Below are positions 25,962 through 34,220 of a DNA stretch of 64,000 bases, one piece after another (within the stretch, counting starts at the first letter, position 1; each line of letters opens with the position of its first letter). Source of the DNA: Halobacillus litoralis (GTDB lineage: Bacteria; Bacillota; Bacilli; Bacillales; Halobacillaceae). A model generated the notes under the pieces. The model searched no databases. It had not been told where the DNA came from and saw only the letters and a program-made list of their open reading frames with translations. A program made the translations under genes and the position numbers. The DNA lies in assembly GCF_009856355.1 (NCBI RefSeq), contig NZ_WMEW01000005.1:1-64000 (forward strand), in the 5' to 3' direction.

Positions 25962-26085
25962 TTTCTTTCTTACCGCCAGGAGCGTAAACCCCTTCCCTTT
26001 CCGCGGACGAGCGCCCGAGCTTCCTCGCAAAACCCACGCTCGGGGATCTCGGACCACTCGTTCTTCCGGGGGCACCGCTCCTTCA
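25949..26085 (-). repeat. Dispersed repeat family 2, copy E
   Basis: The reverse complement matches 47855-48003 over roughly 130 bases (for example GCGAGGAAGCTCGGGCGCTC and CCGCGGAAAGGGAAGGGG). The sequence is partly self-complementary around GAGCGCCCGAGC. An open reading frame across it is a by-product of the repeat. No transposase is present. Confidence 0.8.
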
Positions 26086-26101
26086 GAATTCTTAAAAATC
26101 G

Positions 26102-26150
26102 AAAAAGACCCTCATTCATCCAGCTCAGCTGGATGGAGGAGGGTCTTTTT
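26102..26150. terminator. Bidirectional terminator
   Basis: AAAAAGACCCTC pairs with GAGGGTCTTTTT, with a nested CATCCAGCT/AGCTGGATG hairpin. On the minus strand it comes 24 bases after the stop of the possible small gene at 26174. Confidence 0.85.
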
Positions 26151-26173
26151 CATATTCCGGCAGGCAGCCGTCG

Positions 26174-26266
26174 TCAGCGCCTGTTCTTTCCCTTTTTCTT
26201 TTCCATGCAGGCGGCAGCAGCGCCGCCCATGCCGTTCTTTTGAATCTGCGAACCTGCGTAGGGCAC
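26174..26266 (-). CDS. Possible small protein, 30 aa
   Basis: From GTG 26266 the frame reads VPYAGSQIQKNGMGGAAAAC and ends with a basic KKK..KNRR tail. A purine-rich AGAAGAGA stretch lies just upstream and a strong terminator just downstream. The gly-ala-rich centre and basic tail differ from the neighbouring repeat. The frame continues upstream into repeat B, where it has no meaning. I do not recognise the protein. Confidence 0.35.
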   Translation of the reverse strand: MPYAGSQIQKNGMGGAAAACMEKKKGKNRR

Positions 26267-26280
26267 ATGTTCTCTTCTAT

Positions 26281-26476
26281 ATATGCTAACGTCGGCACGA
26301 GGAGTGTTCGGTGGTGATGCCTGCGGGAACAACACGGGCCGAAGATCCACTTGGGCAGGTGGCCTTCCTGGACAAGTCAGCGGAGGGCGTGCCCGCGGCA
26401 TTCATCCACCGATAAGCGGAAAGTGACCCTTTACAAGACAAATGGACAACTTTAACTGGTTAACTCAGGCTTTTTC
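26281..26476 (-). repeat. Dispersed repeat family 1, copy B, with flank module
   Basis: The reverse complement of 26281-26412 aligns, with more differences, to copy C at 31440-31565 (GATGAATGCCGCGGGCACG, GATCTTCGGCCCGTGTTGTT). The outer part 26423-26476 instead matches 47788-47841, next to family 2 (GAAAAAGCCTGAG, AACCAG, TGTAAAGGGT). So the flank and the core are separable modules. No coding function is seen. Confidence 0.75.
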
Positions 26477-26477
26477 A

Positions 26478-27014
26478 TTATTGATTGTTTTGTTCCATTT
26501 GATCGTTCAGCTTTGTGAATCGGTTTTTGATGACAGAAGTATCCGCAAATAAATCATGGATGCCTTGATGGCGTTTTGTGAAAGCCACGACAAGGTAGGG
26601 GATTCCCCCAAGAGCCATGCTGATATAACGGCCGATGCATTCCCGGAAGATAATCTGCCCGTTACCCATCTTACTGCGGGTCAGCGACACAACGGATAGA
26701 CCGAACACCATTTTCCCAAGCGACGCCTGGAAGAACTTTGTCATTAGAATAAAGTACAAGAAGAAAATCAGGGATGTTGTGATATTCTCTGCACTGAACA
26801 AAGGAAGCCACAACTGCGCATTCTCGAGGTTAACGAGACGCAGCAGCGGCTTTGTTACGATGGAATTGATACTCCAGATGACGAGAAGGTCAATGAGATA
26901 GGCAAAGAAACGGGGAATGAACCCCGCAAAAATGACTCTCTGAATATCATCCTTCTGCTGAAGGACTAAAGTGGATAATGGGTGATTGGATTGTTCAAAT
27001 TCTGTAGTCTCCAT
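26478..27014 (-). CDS. yteJ: RDD family membrane protein (YteJ-like)
   Basis: 178 residues with three to four hydrophobic segments and a clear RDD layout: GFIPRFFAYLIDLLVIW with the Arg and Asp residues, then ASLGKMVFGLSVVSL and a final RHQGIHDLFADTSVI. It follows sppA by 12 bases, as yteJ follows sppA in B. subtilis. The function of YteJ is poorly known; it has been linked to SppA activity and resistance to antimicrobial peptides, which I state from memory. Confidence 0.88.
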   Translation of the reverse strand: METTEFEQSNHPLSTLVLQQKDDIQRVIFAGFIPRFFAYLIDLLVIWSINSIVTKPLLRLVNLENAQLWLPLFSAENITTSLIFFLYFILMTKFFQASLGKMVFGLSVVSLTRSKMGNGQIIFRECIGRYISMALGGIPYLVVAFTKRHQGIHDLFADTSVIKNRFTKLNDQMEQNNQ

Positions 27015-27026
27015 CTTTATTCCTCC

Positions 27027-28028
27027 TTATTCCGTATACATGTACATCAATGTCGGGCCTTGACGCTCACTGATCAGCTGCTCGATATAACGGATTTCGC
27101 TATCAGGCATCAAGCTTTGGGCCATTGGGAAATCAAAGAGAGAAGTGATGGTATTTTTATATTCAAACACCTGTGGGTCTCCTCCAATTTCCTCTTTTAA
27201 GGCTGTAAGAGTGTCTTCGCGGAAGCCGATCTGGTCGACAAGACCGTTTTCAGCCGCCTGTTTACCAGAATAGATTCTCCCGTCAGCCAGTTCCTTGACA
27301 CGACTTTCCGACATGTCTCTTCCTTCAGAAATAACGTCCACGAACTGCTGATAGGATTCATCAACCAGGGTCTGTAGAATTTCCCTGTCCGCATCCGTCA
27401 TTTCTTTTGTAGGACTCATAATATCCTTGAACTCACCACTCTTGATCGTGTTGAATTTCACTCCATACTCATTAGCGAGCTCCTGGTAGTTTACACTCTG
27501 CATAATGACACCAAGTGAGCCGGTAAAGGTTTCATTGGAAGCATAAATCTGATCAGCAGGAGCAGAAACGTAATAGCCTCCGGAAGCGGCCATGTTCCCC
27601 ATGGACACATAGATCATTTTGTCAGCTTCTTTAATTTCAATCAGCTTATCATGGATCTCCGCACTTTCATAAACACCGCCGCCCGGCGAGTTCACATATA
27701 AGTGCACCCCTTTGATGGTTGGATCATTTTTGATCTGCTCGAGTTTCTTCATGAAACGATCATGCTGGTAACCCCCGCCGCTGAATGGGTTGGTGTTGGA
27801 ACCCGGACTGTCCATGATCGTCCCTTCAAGGTTGATTTCTACGATACGGTTGGATGCAGCCCCTTGCTCCACCACTTTTTCCTCCAGCTTTTCACTAGAG
27901 GAGAAAAGGGACATCGCCCCGTTTTTTTCTTCATCTTCCTGTGATAAAAAGGCCCCGGCTGCCTGAACGGCAATCGCTACGATCAGCAGGGCTCCGGCAA
28001 TAACCGCCGCTGTAATTCTTTTTGTCAT
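27027..28028 (-). CDS. sppA: Signal peptide peptidase SppA
   Basis: 333-residue membrane-bound serine protease that degrades leftover signal peptides. One N-terminal membrane anchor (about residues 5-26) precedes the ClpP-like core. Landmarks are NSPGGGVYESAEIHDKL, MAASGGYYVSAPAD, the catalytic serine in FTGSLGVIMQ and the lysine in FNTIKSGEFKD. It is the short, Gram-positive form. ATG 28028 is chosen because AAGGAGA lies before it; the longer frame to 28139 has no site. First gene of sppA-yteJ, divergent from the murE-like gene. Confidence 0.93.
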   Translation of the reverse strand: MTKRITAAVIAGALLIVAIAVQAAGAFLSQEDEEKNGAMSLFSSSEKLEEKVVEQGAASNRIVEINLEGTIMDSPGSNTNPFSGGGYQHDRFMKKLEQIKNDPTIKGVHLYVNSPGGGVYESAEIHDKLIEIKEADKMIYVSMGNMAASGGYYVSAPADQIYASNETFTGSLGVIMQSVNYQELANEYGVKFNTIKSGEFKDIMSPTKEMTDADREILQTLVDESYQQFVDVISEGRDMSESRVKELADGRIYSGKQAAENGLVDQIGFREDTLTALKEEIGGDPQVFEYKNTITSLFDFPMAQSLMPDSEIRYIEQLISERQGPTLMYMYTE

Positions 28029-28254
28029 ATGTACTCTCCTTTCAATCTCTTCCATAGTATACATGTTCATCGAATTTCTATCGACAATTACTGTACGGAT
28101 CAGAAGAAGGCTGGGTTTCAAATTTTCCTCGAAAACCATAATTTAGGGACAGACATTAAGATTCAATAACATCCTGATGATATTGGAGCACCGAATGCTG
28201 TATTGTTTTAAAATATTCCTTGTAAACGAATGTTGCTATAAAGGAGTAGTCCAC

Positions 28255-29727
28255 GTGAAAATCAAAGAAGTGTTCGAACTGTTTAATATAAAAGCCCCCT
28301 CATCTTTAGAGCATGTGTGGGAGGATGAAATAACAGGAATCACAGATGATTCCAGAAATGTAACCCCGGGCCAAATCTTTACAGCTGTTGAAGGCTATGA
28401 AACAGATGGCCATGATTATATAGAGGAAGCCTGCCGCAAAGGAGCAGCACTTATTGTAGGGCATAAAAATCCGGGGGATATCTCTGTACCTTTTCTATTT
28501 GTTCATCATCCGAGAAAAGCACTGGGTATGCTGGCTGCCGCTTACTACCAATATCCTGCAGGAAATAAAACGATGATCGGTGTTACGGGGACCAATGGGA
28601 AAACGACCGTCACCCATCTGCTTCATCATCTTGTGGAAGCCGGAGGGCTTTCCTGTGGACGCTTAGGAACGGTGGAGAACTATCTGAACGGGAAAACCAT
28701 TCAAGGCTTCCAGACAACTCCCGGAGTGGTGGACCTTCATAAGTGGTTATATGAAAGCAGGGATGAGGTGATTGTGATGGAGGTTTCCTCCCACGGACTG
28801 GAGCAGTACCGTCTCGAAGGAGTAACCTTTGATATCACCATATTCACAAATCTTCAGCAGGACCACCTGGATTACCACCGCTCGATGGAAGAGTATTTTC
28901 AGGCGAAGTCCAAGCTCTTTTTCATGATGAAAGAAGGCGGACAGGCCATCGTAAATACTGATGATTCATGGGGAGAGCGGCTTTCCTGTCTTCTTTCCGA
29001 TCAGGGAGAACCGGTTACTTCGACAGGCTCGGAAAAATCCTCTGATATTCAGATTCAAGAGGTCGATGATCATGGCATCCGATTTAATGAAAACGGACAG
29101 CTGTTTTATTATTCAACTCCGATTGCAGGTGTGTACAACAGCTATAATACCCTGCAGGCCTGCACAGCAGCTGAGCATTTAGGGGTATCCAAGCAGAGGA
29201 TGGTTCATGCCTTGAAATCGTTCCCGGGTATTCCAGGCCGGTTTGAACAATACAGCCTGGCAAACGGTGCTCATGTCATCATCGACTATGCTCATACAGC
29301 GGATAGTATCAGGCACCTTCTTCAAGCTGCCGGGCGTAAGTATGAGGGGGAAATTACACATGTGTTTGGTTTTAGAGGGAATCGAGATGAATCGAAACGA
29401 CCGGCTATGCTGCATGCTTCATCGGAGTGGAGTGACAGGTACATTCTAACCTTGGATGATTTGAACACGGTTCCTTATGAAGAAATGACTGCCAGCCTTC
29501 AAAAGCTGCATGAACAAGAAGGCTGGATTGGCGGAACGGTCATTCCCGACAGAGTTTCAGCTTTGAAAACAGCTCTTGAAACCAGTGAGGAAGGGGATGT
29601 GGTCGTCATTACCGGCAAAGGCCATGAGAGGTATCAGCAGGCTTATCATCTTCCTTATTCTTCCGACAGGGAAACAGTACAGAGTTTGTGTAACGCTGTA
29701 AAAGCAGGTGTCCATCCATCATCATGA
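28255..29727 (+). CDS. murE: MurE-type UDP-MurNAc-tripeptide ligase with a non-DAP motif
   Basis: 490-residue Mur ligase that adds the third amino acid to the peptidoglycan stem. The ATP motif GVTGTNGKTT, the TTPG region, MEVSSHGLEQYR, the carbamylated lysine region AKSKLF, and IDYAHTADS are all present. The substrate loop that reads DNPR in meso-DAP enzymes is D401-D-L-N here, closer to the D(D/N)P(N/A) form of lysine-type enzymes. This suggests a basic amino acid other than DAP, for example lysine or ornithine. GTG 28255 is used because AAGGAG lies eight bases upstream. It lies alone, not in a division cluster, so it may be a second copy. Confidence 0.85.
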   Translation: MKIKEVFELFNIKAPSSLEHVWEDEITGITDDSRNVTPGQIFTAVEGYETDGHDYIEEACRKGAALIVGHKNPGDISVPFLFVHHPRKALGMLAAAYYQYPAGNKTMIGVTGTNGKTTVTHLLHHLVEAGGLSCGRLGTVENYLNGKTIQGFQTTPGVVDLHKWLYESRDEVIVMEVSSHGLEQYRLEGVTFDITIFTNLQQDHLDYHRSMEEYFQAKSKLFFMMKEGGQAIVNTDDSWGERLSCLLSDQGEPVTSTGSEKSSDIQIQEVDDHGIRFNENGQLFYYSTPIAGVYNSYNTLQACTAAEHLGVSKQRMVHALKSFPGIPGRFEQYSLANGAHVIIDYAHTADSIRHLLQAAGRKYEGEITHVFGFRGNRDESKRPAMLHASSEWSDRYILTLDDLNTVPYEEMTASLQKLHEQEGWIGGTVIPDRVSALKTALETSEEGDVVVITGKGHERYQQAYHLPYSSDRETVQSLCNAVKAGVHPSS

Positions 29728-29761
29728 AGAAGCCTTCATAGAACAGGATGCGCCGGGTGTT

Positions 29762-29983
29762 TTATTTATGGTTTCTCTTCTGGCTGGATGTCTGAGAGGA
29801 ACGGCTGATTCTTTTCCATTTCAGACCATTGGCGGTGATTCCGATCACACCGGTAATGAGAAAAACCCATGCCGTCCACAAGGCCATATCTTCGAGCTGG
29901 CTGGTTAGAATACGGCTGGCTCCAGCAAAAGTCAGGAAGAAGCTTGCAATCAAGGCAATCCCTGTTTTCAACTGTTCATTCAT
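29762..29983 (-). CDS. Small two-helix membrane protein, 73 aa
   Basis: Two hydrophobic helices (LKTGIALIASFFLTFAGA and ALWTAWVFLITGVIGITA) separated by a short loop, then a basic tail KWKRISRSSQ. Not recognised. ATG 29983 with AAAGGAG eleven bases before it is preferred to the ATG at 30019, which lies upstream of that site. It is convergent with the murE-like gene; only 34 bases separate them and no terminator is obvious. Confidence 0.6.
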   Translation of the reverse strand: MNEQLKTGIALIASFFLTFAGASRILTSQLEDMALWTAWVFLITGVIGITANGLKWKRISRSSQTSSQKRNHK

Positions 29984-30168
29984 GAGCGGATGCACTCCTT
30001 TCTGGTATTTCTTTTTCATCCTATCATATTTGGCTGTTCATCAAACAGGACCGGCACGTTCATCTGATAGACCGTGAAGCGGATTGTCCCTGTATGTCTC
30101 CGCTATCTTTTCATCTCTTTTTCCTTTAAAATGTCATAAGGAAATGTATGAAAATGTAGGTGAATACG

Positions 30169-31281
30169 ATGAAATATTTAATTGTTGGAGCAGGGATTTT
30201 AGGAGCTTCCACAGCATATCATTTAGCGGAAAAAGGAGAAAAGGTTGCTATTGTCGACCGCGGGGAACAAGGCCAGGCGACGCGGAACGCGGCCGGTATC
30301 ATTTGTCCATGGCTGACGAACCGGACGAGCAGGGACTGGTACCAGCTCGCTGTCAACGGGGCCGGGTATTACCCTGAACTTGTAGAAAAGCTCAAGGAAG
30401 CAGGTATTTCTGATCCCGGGTATAAAAGAGTGGGTGCCCTCAATATATTCGATACAGAAGAAAAGCTTGACCAGAAGGCCGCCTATGCAGAAATGCGGAA
30501 ACTGGAAACACCGGAAATGGGGGAAATTTCGAAGTTGTCTCCAAAAGAGACAAGAGATATGTTTCCCCCTCTTGCGGAGCATTACCGCTCGCTTCATCTG
30601 TCAGGGGCGGGCCGAGTAAATGGCAGCCGGGTCACCGATTCTCTTTTGAAGGCCGCCGAGAGGAAAGGAGCAGAAATTATCCGGGGGAATGCCTCTTTAC
30701 GTACGTATAAAGGGGAGATTGAAGGCGTGGACATCGATGGAGTTCCGCGTCATGCCGATCAAATCATCCTTACGAATGGATCCTGGATGCGGGCTTTATT
30801 TGGAACGGCTGCCCTGAGCCCGCGGGTGACCTTCGAGAAAGCTCAGATTATCCACCTTCATCTTACCGGGCATGAAACGGAGCACTGGCCGGTACTCCTG
30901 CCGCCTTTCAGCCACTATATGCTGGGCTTTGAAGGAGGAAAACTTGTTGTTGGAGCAACAAAGGAAAAGATCCAGACGCATGATTCGCGGGTAACTGCCG
31001 GGGGAATTCATCAATTGCTGGAAAAAGCTCTTCGGACAGCCCCGGGTTTAAACGAAGCCACCTACGTGGAAACGAAGGTAGGCTTTCGACCTTTCACGCC
31101 GGGATCACTACCAGTCTTCGGGCGTCTGCCCGATCAGCCGCATATCATTGCTGCCAACGGTCTTGGGGCATCCGGCCTGACGAGCGGTCCTTACGTCGGG
31201 TCTCTGTTGTCTGCTCTTGCAGCGGGAGAGGATACATCCATCGATATCAGTCCTTATACTATCGACCGGTTATTTAAGTGA
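30169..31281 (+). CDS. FAD-dependent amine/amino acid oxidase (DAO family)
   Basis: 370 residues. The start MKYLIVGAGILGASTAYHLA is the FAD-binding Rossmann motif, followed by the acidic ribose-binding IVDRG. The later KVGFRPFTPGSLPVFGRLP and ANGLGASGLTSGPYVGSLL close the FAD site, as in glycine oxidase and D-amino acid dehydrogenases. The exact substrate is unknown; the fold matches the B. subtilis YurR/GoxB type. ATG 30169 has AGGTGA six bases upstream and is preferred to GTG 30160. It is a single gene. Confidence 0.87.
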   Translation: MKYLIVGAGILGASTAYHLAEKGEKVAIVDRGEQGQATRNAAGIICPWLTNRTSRDWYQLAVNGAGYYPELVEKLKEAGISDPGYKRVGALNIFDTEEKLDQKAAYAEMRKLETPEMGEISKLSPKETRDMFPPLAEHYRSLHLSGAGRVNGSRVTDSLLKAAERKGAEIIRGNASLRTYKGEIEGVDIDGVPRHADQIILTNGSWMRALFGTAALSPRVTFEKAQIIHLHLTGHETEHWPVLLPPFSHYMLGFEGGKLVVGATKEKIQTHDSRVTAGGIHQLLEKALRTAPGLNEATYVETKVGFRPFTPGSLPVFGRLPDQPHIIAANGLGASGLTSGPYVGSLLSALAAGEDTSIDISPYTIDRLFK

Positions 31282-31384
31282 AAAATGGCTTTTGTAAGAT
31301 GAGGGCGCATGAATGGATTGTATTTAAAATACGCTTTTATTAAGAGCATAAATCATTAATAAAGCACACCCATGACTTGTGGTA

Positions 31385-31565
31385 TGCTTTCCTTCCTAAC
31401 GCGAGAAGTGGTTAAAGGTGGTTGTTGATTCTCACGTATCGCTTGTCGATGGATGCCTGCCGCGGGCACGGCCCCAGCTGACTTGGTCAAGAAGATCATT
31501 AGACCAAGCGGATCTTCAGCTCGCGCTGTTCCCGCAGGCGATACCAACGCTCATCGTGCAATCAA
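31385..31565 (+). repeat. Dispersed repeat family 1, copy C (most complete)
   Basis: It contains the segment shared with copy A (31403-31498) and a second half (GGATCTTCAGCTCGCGCTGT, TCCCGCAGGCG) shared with copy B. The halves are partly complementary: CTTGGTC at 31483 pairs with GACCAAG at 31502, and CCAGCTGA with TCTTCAGCT, so the whole could fold into one long hairpin. This, the following terminators and low-complexity bases fill the 600-base gap between genes; I see no real gene there. Confidence 0.8.
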
Positions 31566-31577
31566 CGGTGTCCCATC

Positions 31578-31626
31578 TAAAAAGAGTGATTTCTTTGATT
31601 CATAAAAGAAAATCACTCTTTTTTTG
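31578..31626. terminator. Terminator-like hairpin
   Basis: AAAAAGAGTGATTT pairs with AAATCACTCTTTTTTT around an A/T-rich loop. No gene ends close by on the plus strand; the nearest is the FAD oxidase 300 bases upstream, with the repeat in between. Confidence 0.75.
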
Positions 31627-31773
31627 TACAATGAAAAGATTACATGAACACACGGATAACAGGCTTCCTCATCTTCAGGTGTCGAAGGCGTGCGCCTTCA
31701 AGGCACCATTGCGATTTTCAAAGCAAATGGGAAACGAATGAAGGAATGGAAAGGGTAAGCCTTATGAAAATAG

Positions 31774-31821
31774 AAAAAAAGCGGATGGCATGGATGAAAT
31801 ATCCCATGTCATCCGCTTTTT
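31774..31821. terminator. Bidirectional terminator
   Basis: AAAAAGCGGATGGCATGG pairs with CCATGTCATCCGCTTTTT (small bulge) around a 10-base loop. It lies 60 bases beyond the stop codon of the minus-strand membrane protein gene at 31884. Confidence 0.8.
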
Positions 31822-31883
31822 AGAACTTTACCTTTCATAAAACCTCAGTTTTTCCGTGCCTCGGAAATTGGAGTGCCGGATCG

Positions 31884-32450
31884 TCAGCTTTCTGTTTCAT
31901 GACTCTTATTCATGCGAATTCGTATGATATAAATACTAAGGATGAGTATCATTATACAAATAGTCAGGTTGTGAGCCATTCCAATGCCATTATTCCAGCT
32001 ATCCGTGCCATTTCTCAACAACTGAAGGAGGAAGCCGGGAATCAATATTAGTAATACGTCTTTGTTCCGTTTAGCGAAGTAACCAGCAGCACCTCCGATC
32101 ATACCGCCAAGAGCTGATGGGACGTACCAATTATAATTATACGTACGGAACATATCCCCGAAATATTCACCAATTACAAGGTAGAATGTTATAGCAGTCA
32201 CAGCGGCTATACATCCAAATATGATCGACTCCTTCAAGTTTACAGCATAAACAAAACCTGGAATCATGGAAAGTACGAACCAAAAAGCCAGTGAGTTAAT
32301 GGTAACGACAAGATAGACATAGACAGAATAAACGAAAGGGATGTTTTTGCCAACGTAAGGTAAATGGTCGGAGCCGAAAGAAAAGCCACCCGCTAGAATA
32401 CCTGCGATCAAAGTATATAGAATGAAACCTCTGAATTTATTACTCACCAA
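31884..32450 (-). CDS. Hypothetical polytopic membrane protein
   Basis: 188 residues with five to six predicted helices, for example GFILYTLIAGILAGG, YLVVTINSLAFWFVLSM, IIFGCIAAVTAITFYLV and LTICIMILILSIYIIRI. A glycine-rich ALGGMIGGAAGYFAKRNKDV segment follows the fourth helix. I do not recognise a family with certainty. ATG follows GAAGGAGGTGCTTGGTGAGTAA. It may be a stand-alone gene upstream of nothing on the same strand. Confidence 0.65.
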   Translation of the reverse strand: MVSNKFRGFILYTLIAGILAGGFSFGSDHLPYVGKNIPFVYSVYVYLVVTINSLAFWFVLSMIPGFVYAVNLKESIIFGCIAAVTAITFYLVIGEYFGDMFRTYNYNWYVPSALGGMIGGAAGYFAKRNKDVLLILIPGFLLQLLRNGTDSWNNGIGMAHNLTICIMILILSIYIIRIRMNKSHETES

Positions 32451-32526
32451 GCACCTCCTTCCTCTAATGACAAAGACGCATATAGGGCTGGAAAAGTTTC
32501 TTTATATCTTTCCTGTTCTTAGAATA

Positions 32527-32569
32527 ATAAAAAAAGCTTGTAGAAAAACCAAGAGGTTTCTCTACAAGC
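32527..32569 (-). terminator. Terminator of the efflux pump gene, first hairpin
   Basis: GCTTGTAGAGAAACC pairs with GGTTTTTCTACAAGC around TCTT on the minus strand, followed by nine T residues. The arms closely match the hairpin at 25929-25961. Confidence 0.85.
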
Positions 32570-32571
32570 GG

Positions 32572-32597
32572 AAGCTGCCTGAGAGGCGGCTTTTTTA
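32572..32597. terminator. Second hairpin beside the efflux pump terminator
   Basis: AAGCTGCC pairs with GGCGGCTT around a TGAGA loop, with T residues on the plus side. It overlaps the last codon of the efflux gene. Together with 32527-32569 it forms a two-hairpin unit. Confidence 0.6.
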
Positions 32598-34061
32598 TTT
32601 GGAATGCTCGAATGAAGTTTTGAGAGAAGTCTCTTTTCCACCTGTTTGAGGGGCGGGAGCTTCTTCTGTTTCATCCGGCGGATGGGTGCGTTTTACGAAA
32701 AAGGCAAGGATGATTCCTGCAATAGATAGAGCTGTAATGACCATAAAGGCTGTATTCACTCCAAAGATTGCGGGATGATCAATGGCTGGATCAGCTCCGG
32801 CTGATTGAGCTGTGGATGTCATAATCGTTACAAGAACGGCTGTACCAACAGATGCAGCCACCATCCGCATGGTATTGCTCATAGCTGTTCCGTGTGGAAT
32901 CAACCGGTTAGGCAGTTGGTTCAACCCTGCTGTTGTCACAGGCATCATGACCATAGAAAGGCCGAACATCCGAATGGCATACAAGACGGTGATGGTTGTG
33001 AACGTCGTACGGATATCCAGGAATGAAAAGGCTGCTGTTGCGCCGGTAAGGATGATCAACCCACAGACAGCTAACAGGCGCGCGCCGATCTTATCGAAAA
33101 TCCTTCCTGTCACCGGAGACATGAAGGCTGTAATGACCGCCCCCGGGAGCAGGGCGAGCCCGGATTCAAAGGCCGTGAATTCACGCATGTCCTGCATGTA
33201 GAGCGGGATCAATGTTTCCGATCCGATTAAGCCTAAAAAGGCAATCATGGCAATTCCGGTGGTTATTGAAAAAACAGGGTAACGGAAAACCCGGAATTCG
33301 AGCATCGGGTGCTCCATTTTCAACTGCCTGGTTATGAATAAGGCAAGTGCAATTGAACTGCCCGCCAGAACCGTAAGCGTGACTGGTGAAGACCAGCCGG
33401 CGTTTCCGGCAAGTGTAAATCCATACAAAAGCCCTCCGAAGCCTGCAGACGACAGAAGGATCGATAGGGGATCCACAGTCGGATAGGTCAGTTTTGTTAC
33501 GTTTTTTAATATAAAATAAGCAACAATGATGATGAGTAATGGCAGCGGGAGAATGAGCCAGAACAAAAATCTCCAGCTGAATTCAGATGTGATCCATCCG
33601 GACAGGGCGGGCCCGATGGCGGGCGCAAAGGAAATGACCAGTCCAATGTATCCCATGGCCGTGCCGCGGCGCTCCACGGGGAAAATCATCAAGAAGACGG
33701 TCTGCATCAATGGAAGCATGACCCCTGCCCCCATGGACTGGACCACGCGTCCCATTAAGAGCATAGGAAAGTTTGGGGCAATCCCTCCGAGGATGGTCCC
33801 CACTGTGAAAATTCCCATAGCGCTTAAAAATAGCTGCCGGGTGGAGAAACGTTCAATTAAAAAAGCTGTCACAGGTATCATGACTCCGTTGACCAGCATA
33901 AACACGGTGGTCAGCCACTGGGCTGAGTTTGCCGATACGTTCATTTCGTCCATGATCGGCGGGATAGCGGTAATCATCAGCGTTTGGTTTAATATGGTTA
34001 TAAACGATCCTGCAAGCAGCAAGGCGGCCATCAGGACTCGATTGGGTGTTTGTTCGGACAC
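32595..34061 (-). CDS. MFS drug efflux transporter (DHA2 family, 14 helices)
   Basis: 488-residue proton-driven exporter similar to LmrB/EmrB/QacA. Motifs include the domain-1 block WLTTVFMLVNGVMIPVTAFLIERFSTRQLF, GRVVQSMGAGVMLPLMQ, and the antiporter motif C near GLVISFAPAIGPALSGWI. Substrates are likely lipophilic drugs or dyes but are not predictable. The GTG start (34061) has AAGGAGG. It is a single gene; no regulator of the TetR or MarR type lies beside it. Confidence 0.9.
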   Translation of the reverse strand: MSEQTPNRVLMAALLLAGSFITILNQTLMITAIPPIMDEMNVSANSAQWLTTVFMLVNGVMIPVTAFLIERFSTRQLFLSAMGIFTVGTILGGIAPNFPMLLMGRVVQSMGAGVMLPLMQTVFLMIFPVERRGTAMGYIGLVISFAPAIGPALSGWITSEFSWRFLFWLILPLPLLIIIVAYFILKNVTKLTYPTVDPLSILLSSAGFGGLLYGFTLAGNAGWSSPVTLTVLAGSSIALALFITRQLKMEHPMLEFRVFRYPVFSITTGIAMIAFLGLIGSETLIPLYMQDMREFTAFESGLALLPGAVITAFMSPVTGRIFDKIGARLLAVCGLIILTGATAAFSFLDIRTTFTTITVLYAIRMFGLSMVMMPVTTAGLNQLPNRLIPHGTAMSNTMRMVAASVGTAVLVTIMTSTAQSAGADPAIDHPAIFGVNTAFMVITALSIAGIILAFFVKRTHPPDETEEAPAPQTGGKETSLKTSFEHSK

Positions 34062-34184
34062 ATTCCTTCCTCCTTTTTAACCTACTGAAAAACCATTATA
34101 CGCCGAGTCTTCAGCAGAACAAACCATTCTGCTTCGCTAAGTCACTGGTATAAAATTATGTAAACTGGAGTTTGGATATATAAA

Positions 34185-34211
34185 CACCCGAAGGAACGAA
34201 TCCTGCGGGTG
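34185..34211 (-). terminator. Terminator of ugd
   Basis: On the minus strand CACCCGCAGGA pairs with TCCTTCGGGTG (one mismatch) with a short loop, followed by TTTATAT. It lies ten bases after the ugd stop codon. Confidence 0.7.
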
Positions 34212-34220
34212 AATGTAGGT

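Noticed and set aside
25828..26037. Minus-strand open frame of 69 codons across repeat copy E
   Set aside because: The reading RKLGRSSAERE also appears in copy D; it follows from the repeat sequence and has no ribosome site.
31418..31741. Open frame of 107 codons starting in repeat copy C
   Set aside because: It runs through the repeat and a terminator hairpin and has no ribosome site or protein-like pattern.
33526..34080. Plus-strand frame of 184 codons opposite the efflux pump gene
   Set aside because: It lies entirely within a well-supported membrane transporter and shows only low-complexity mirror sequence.
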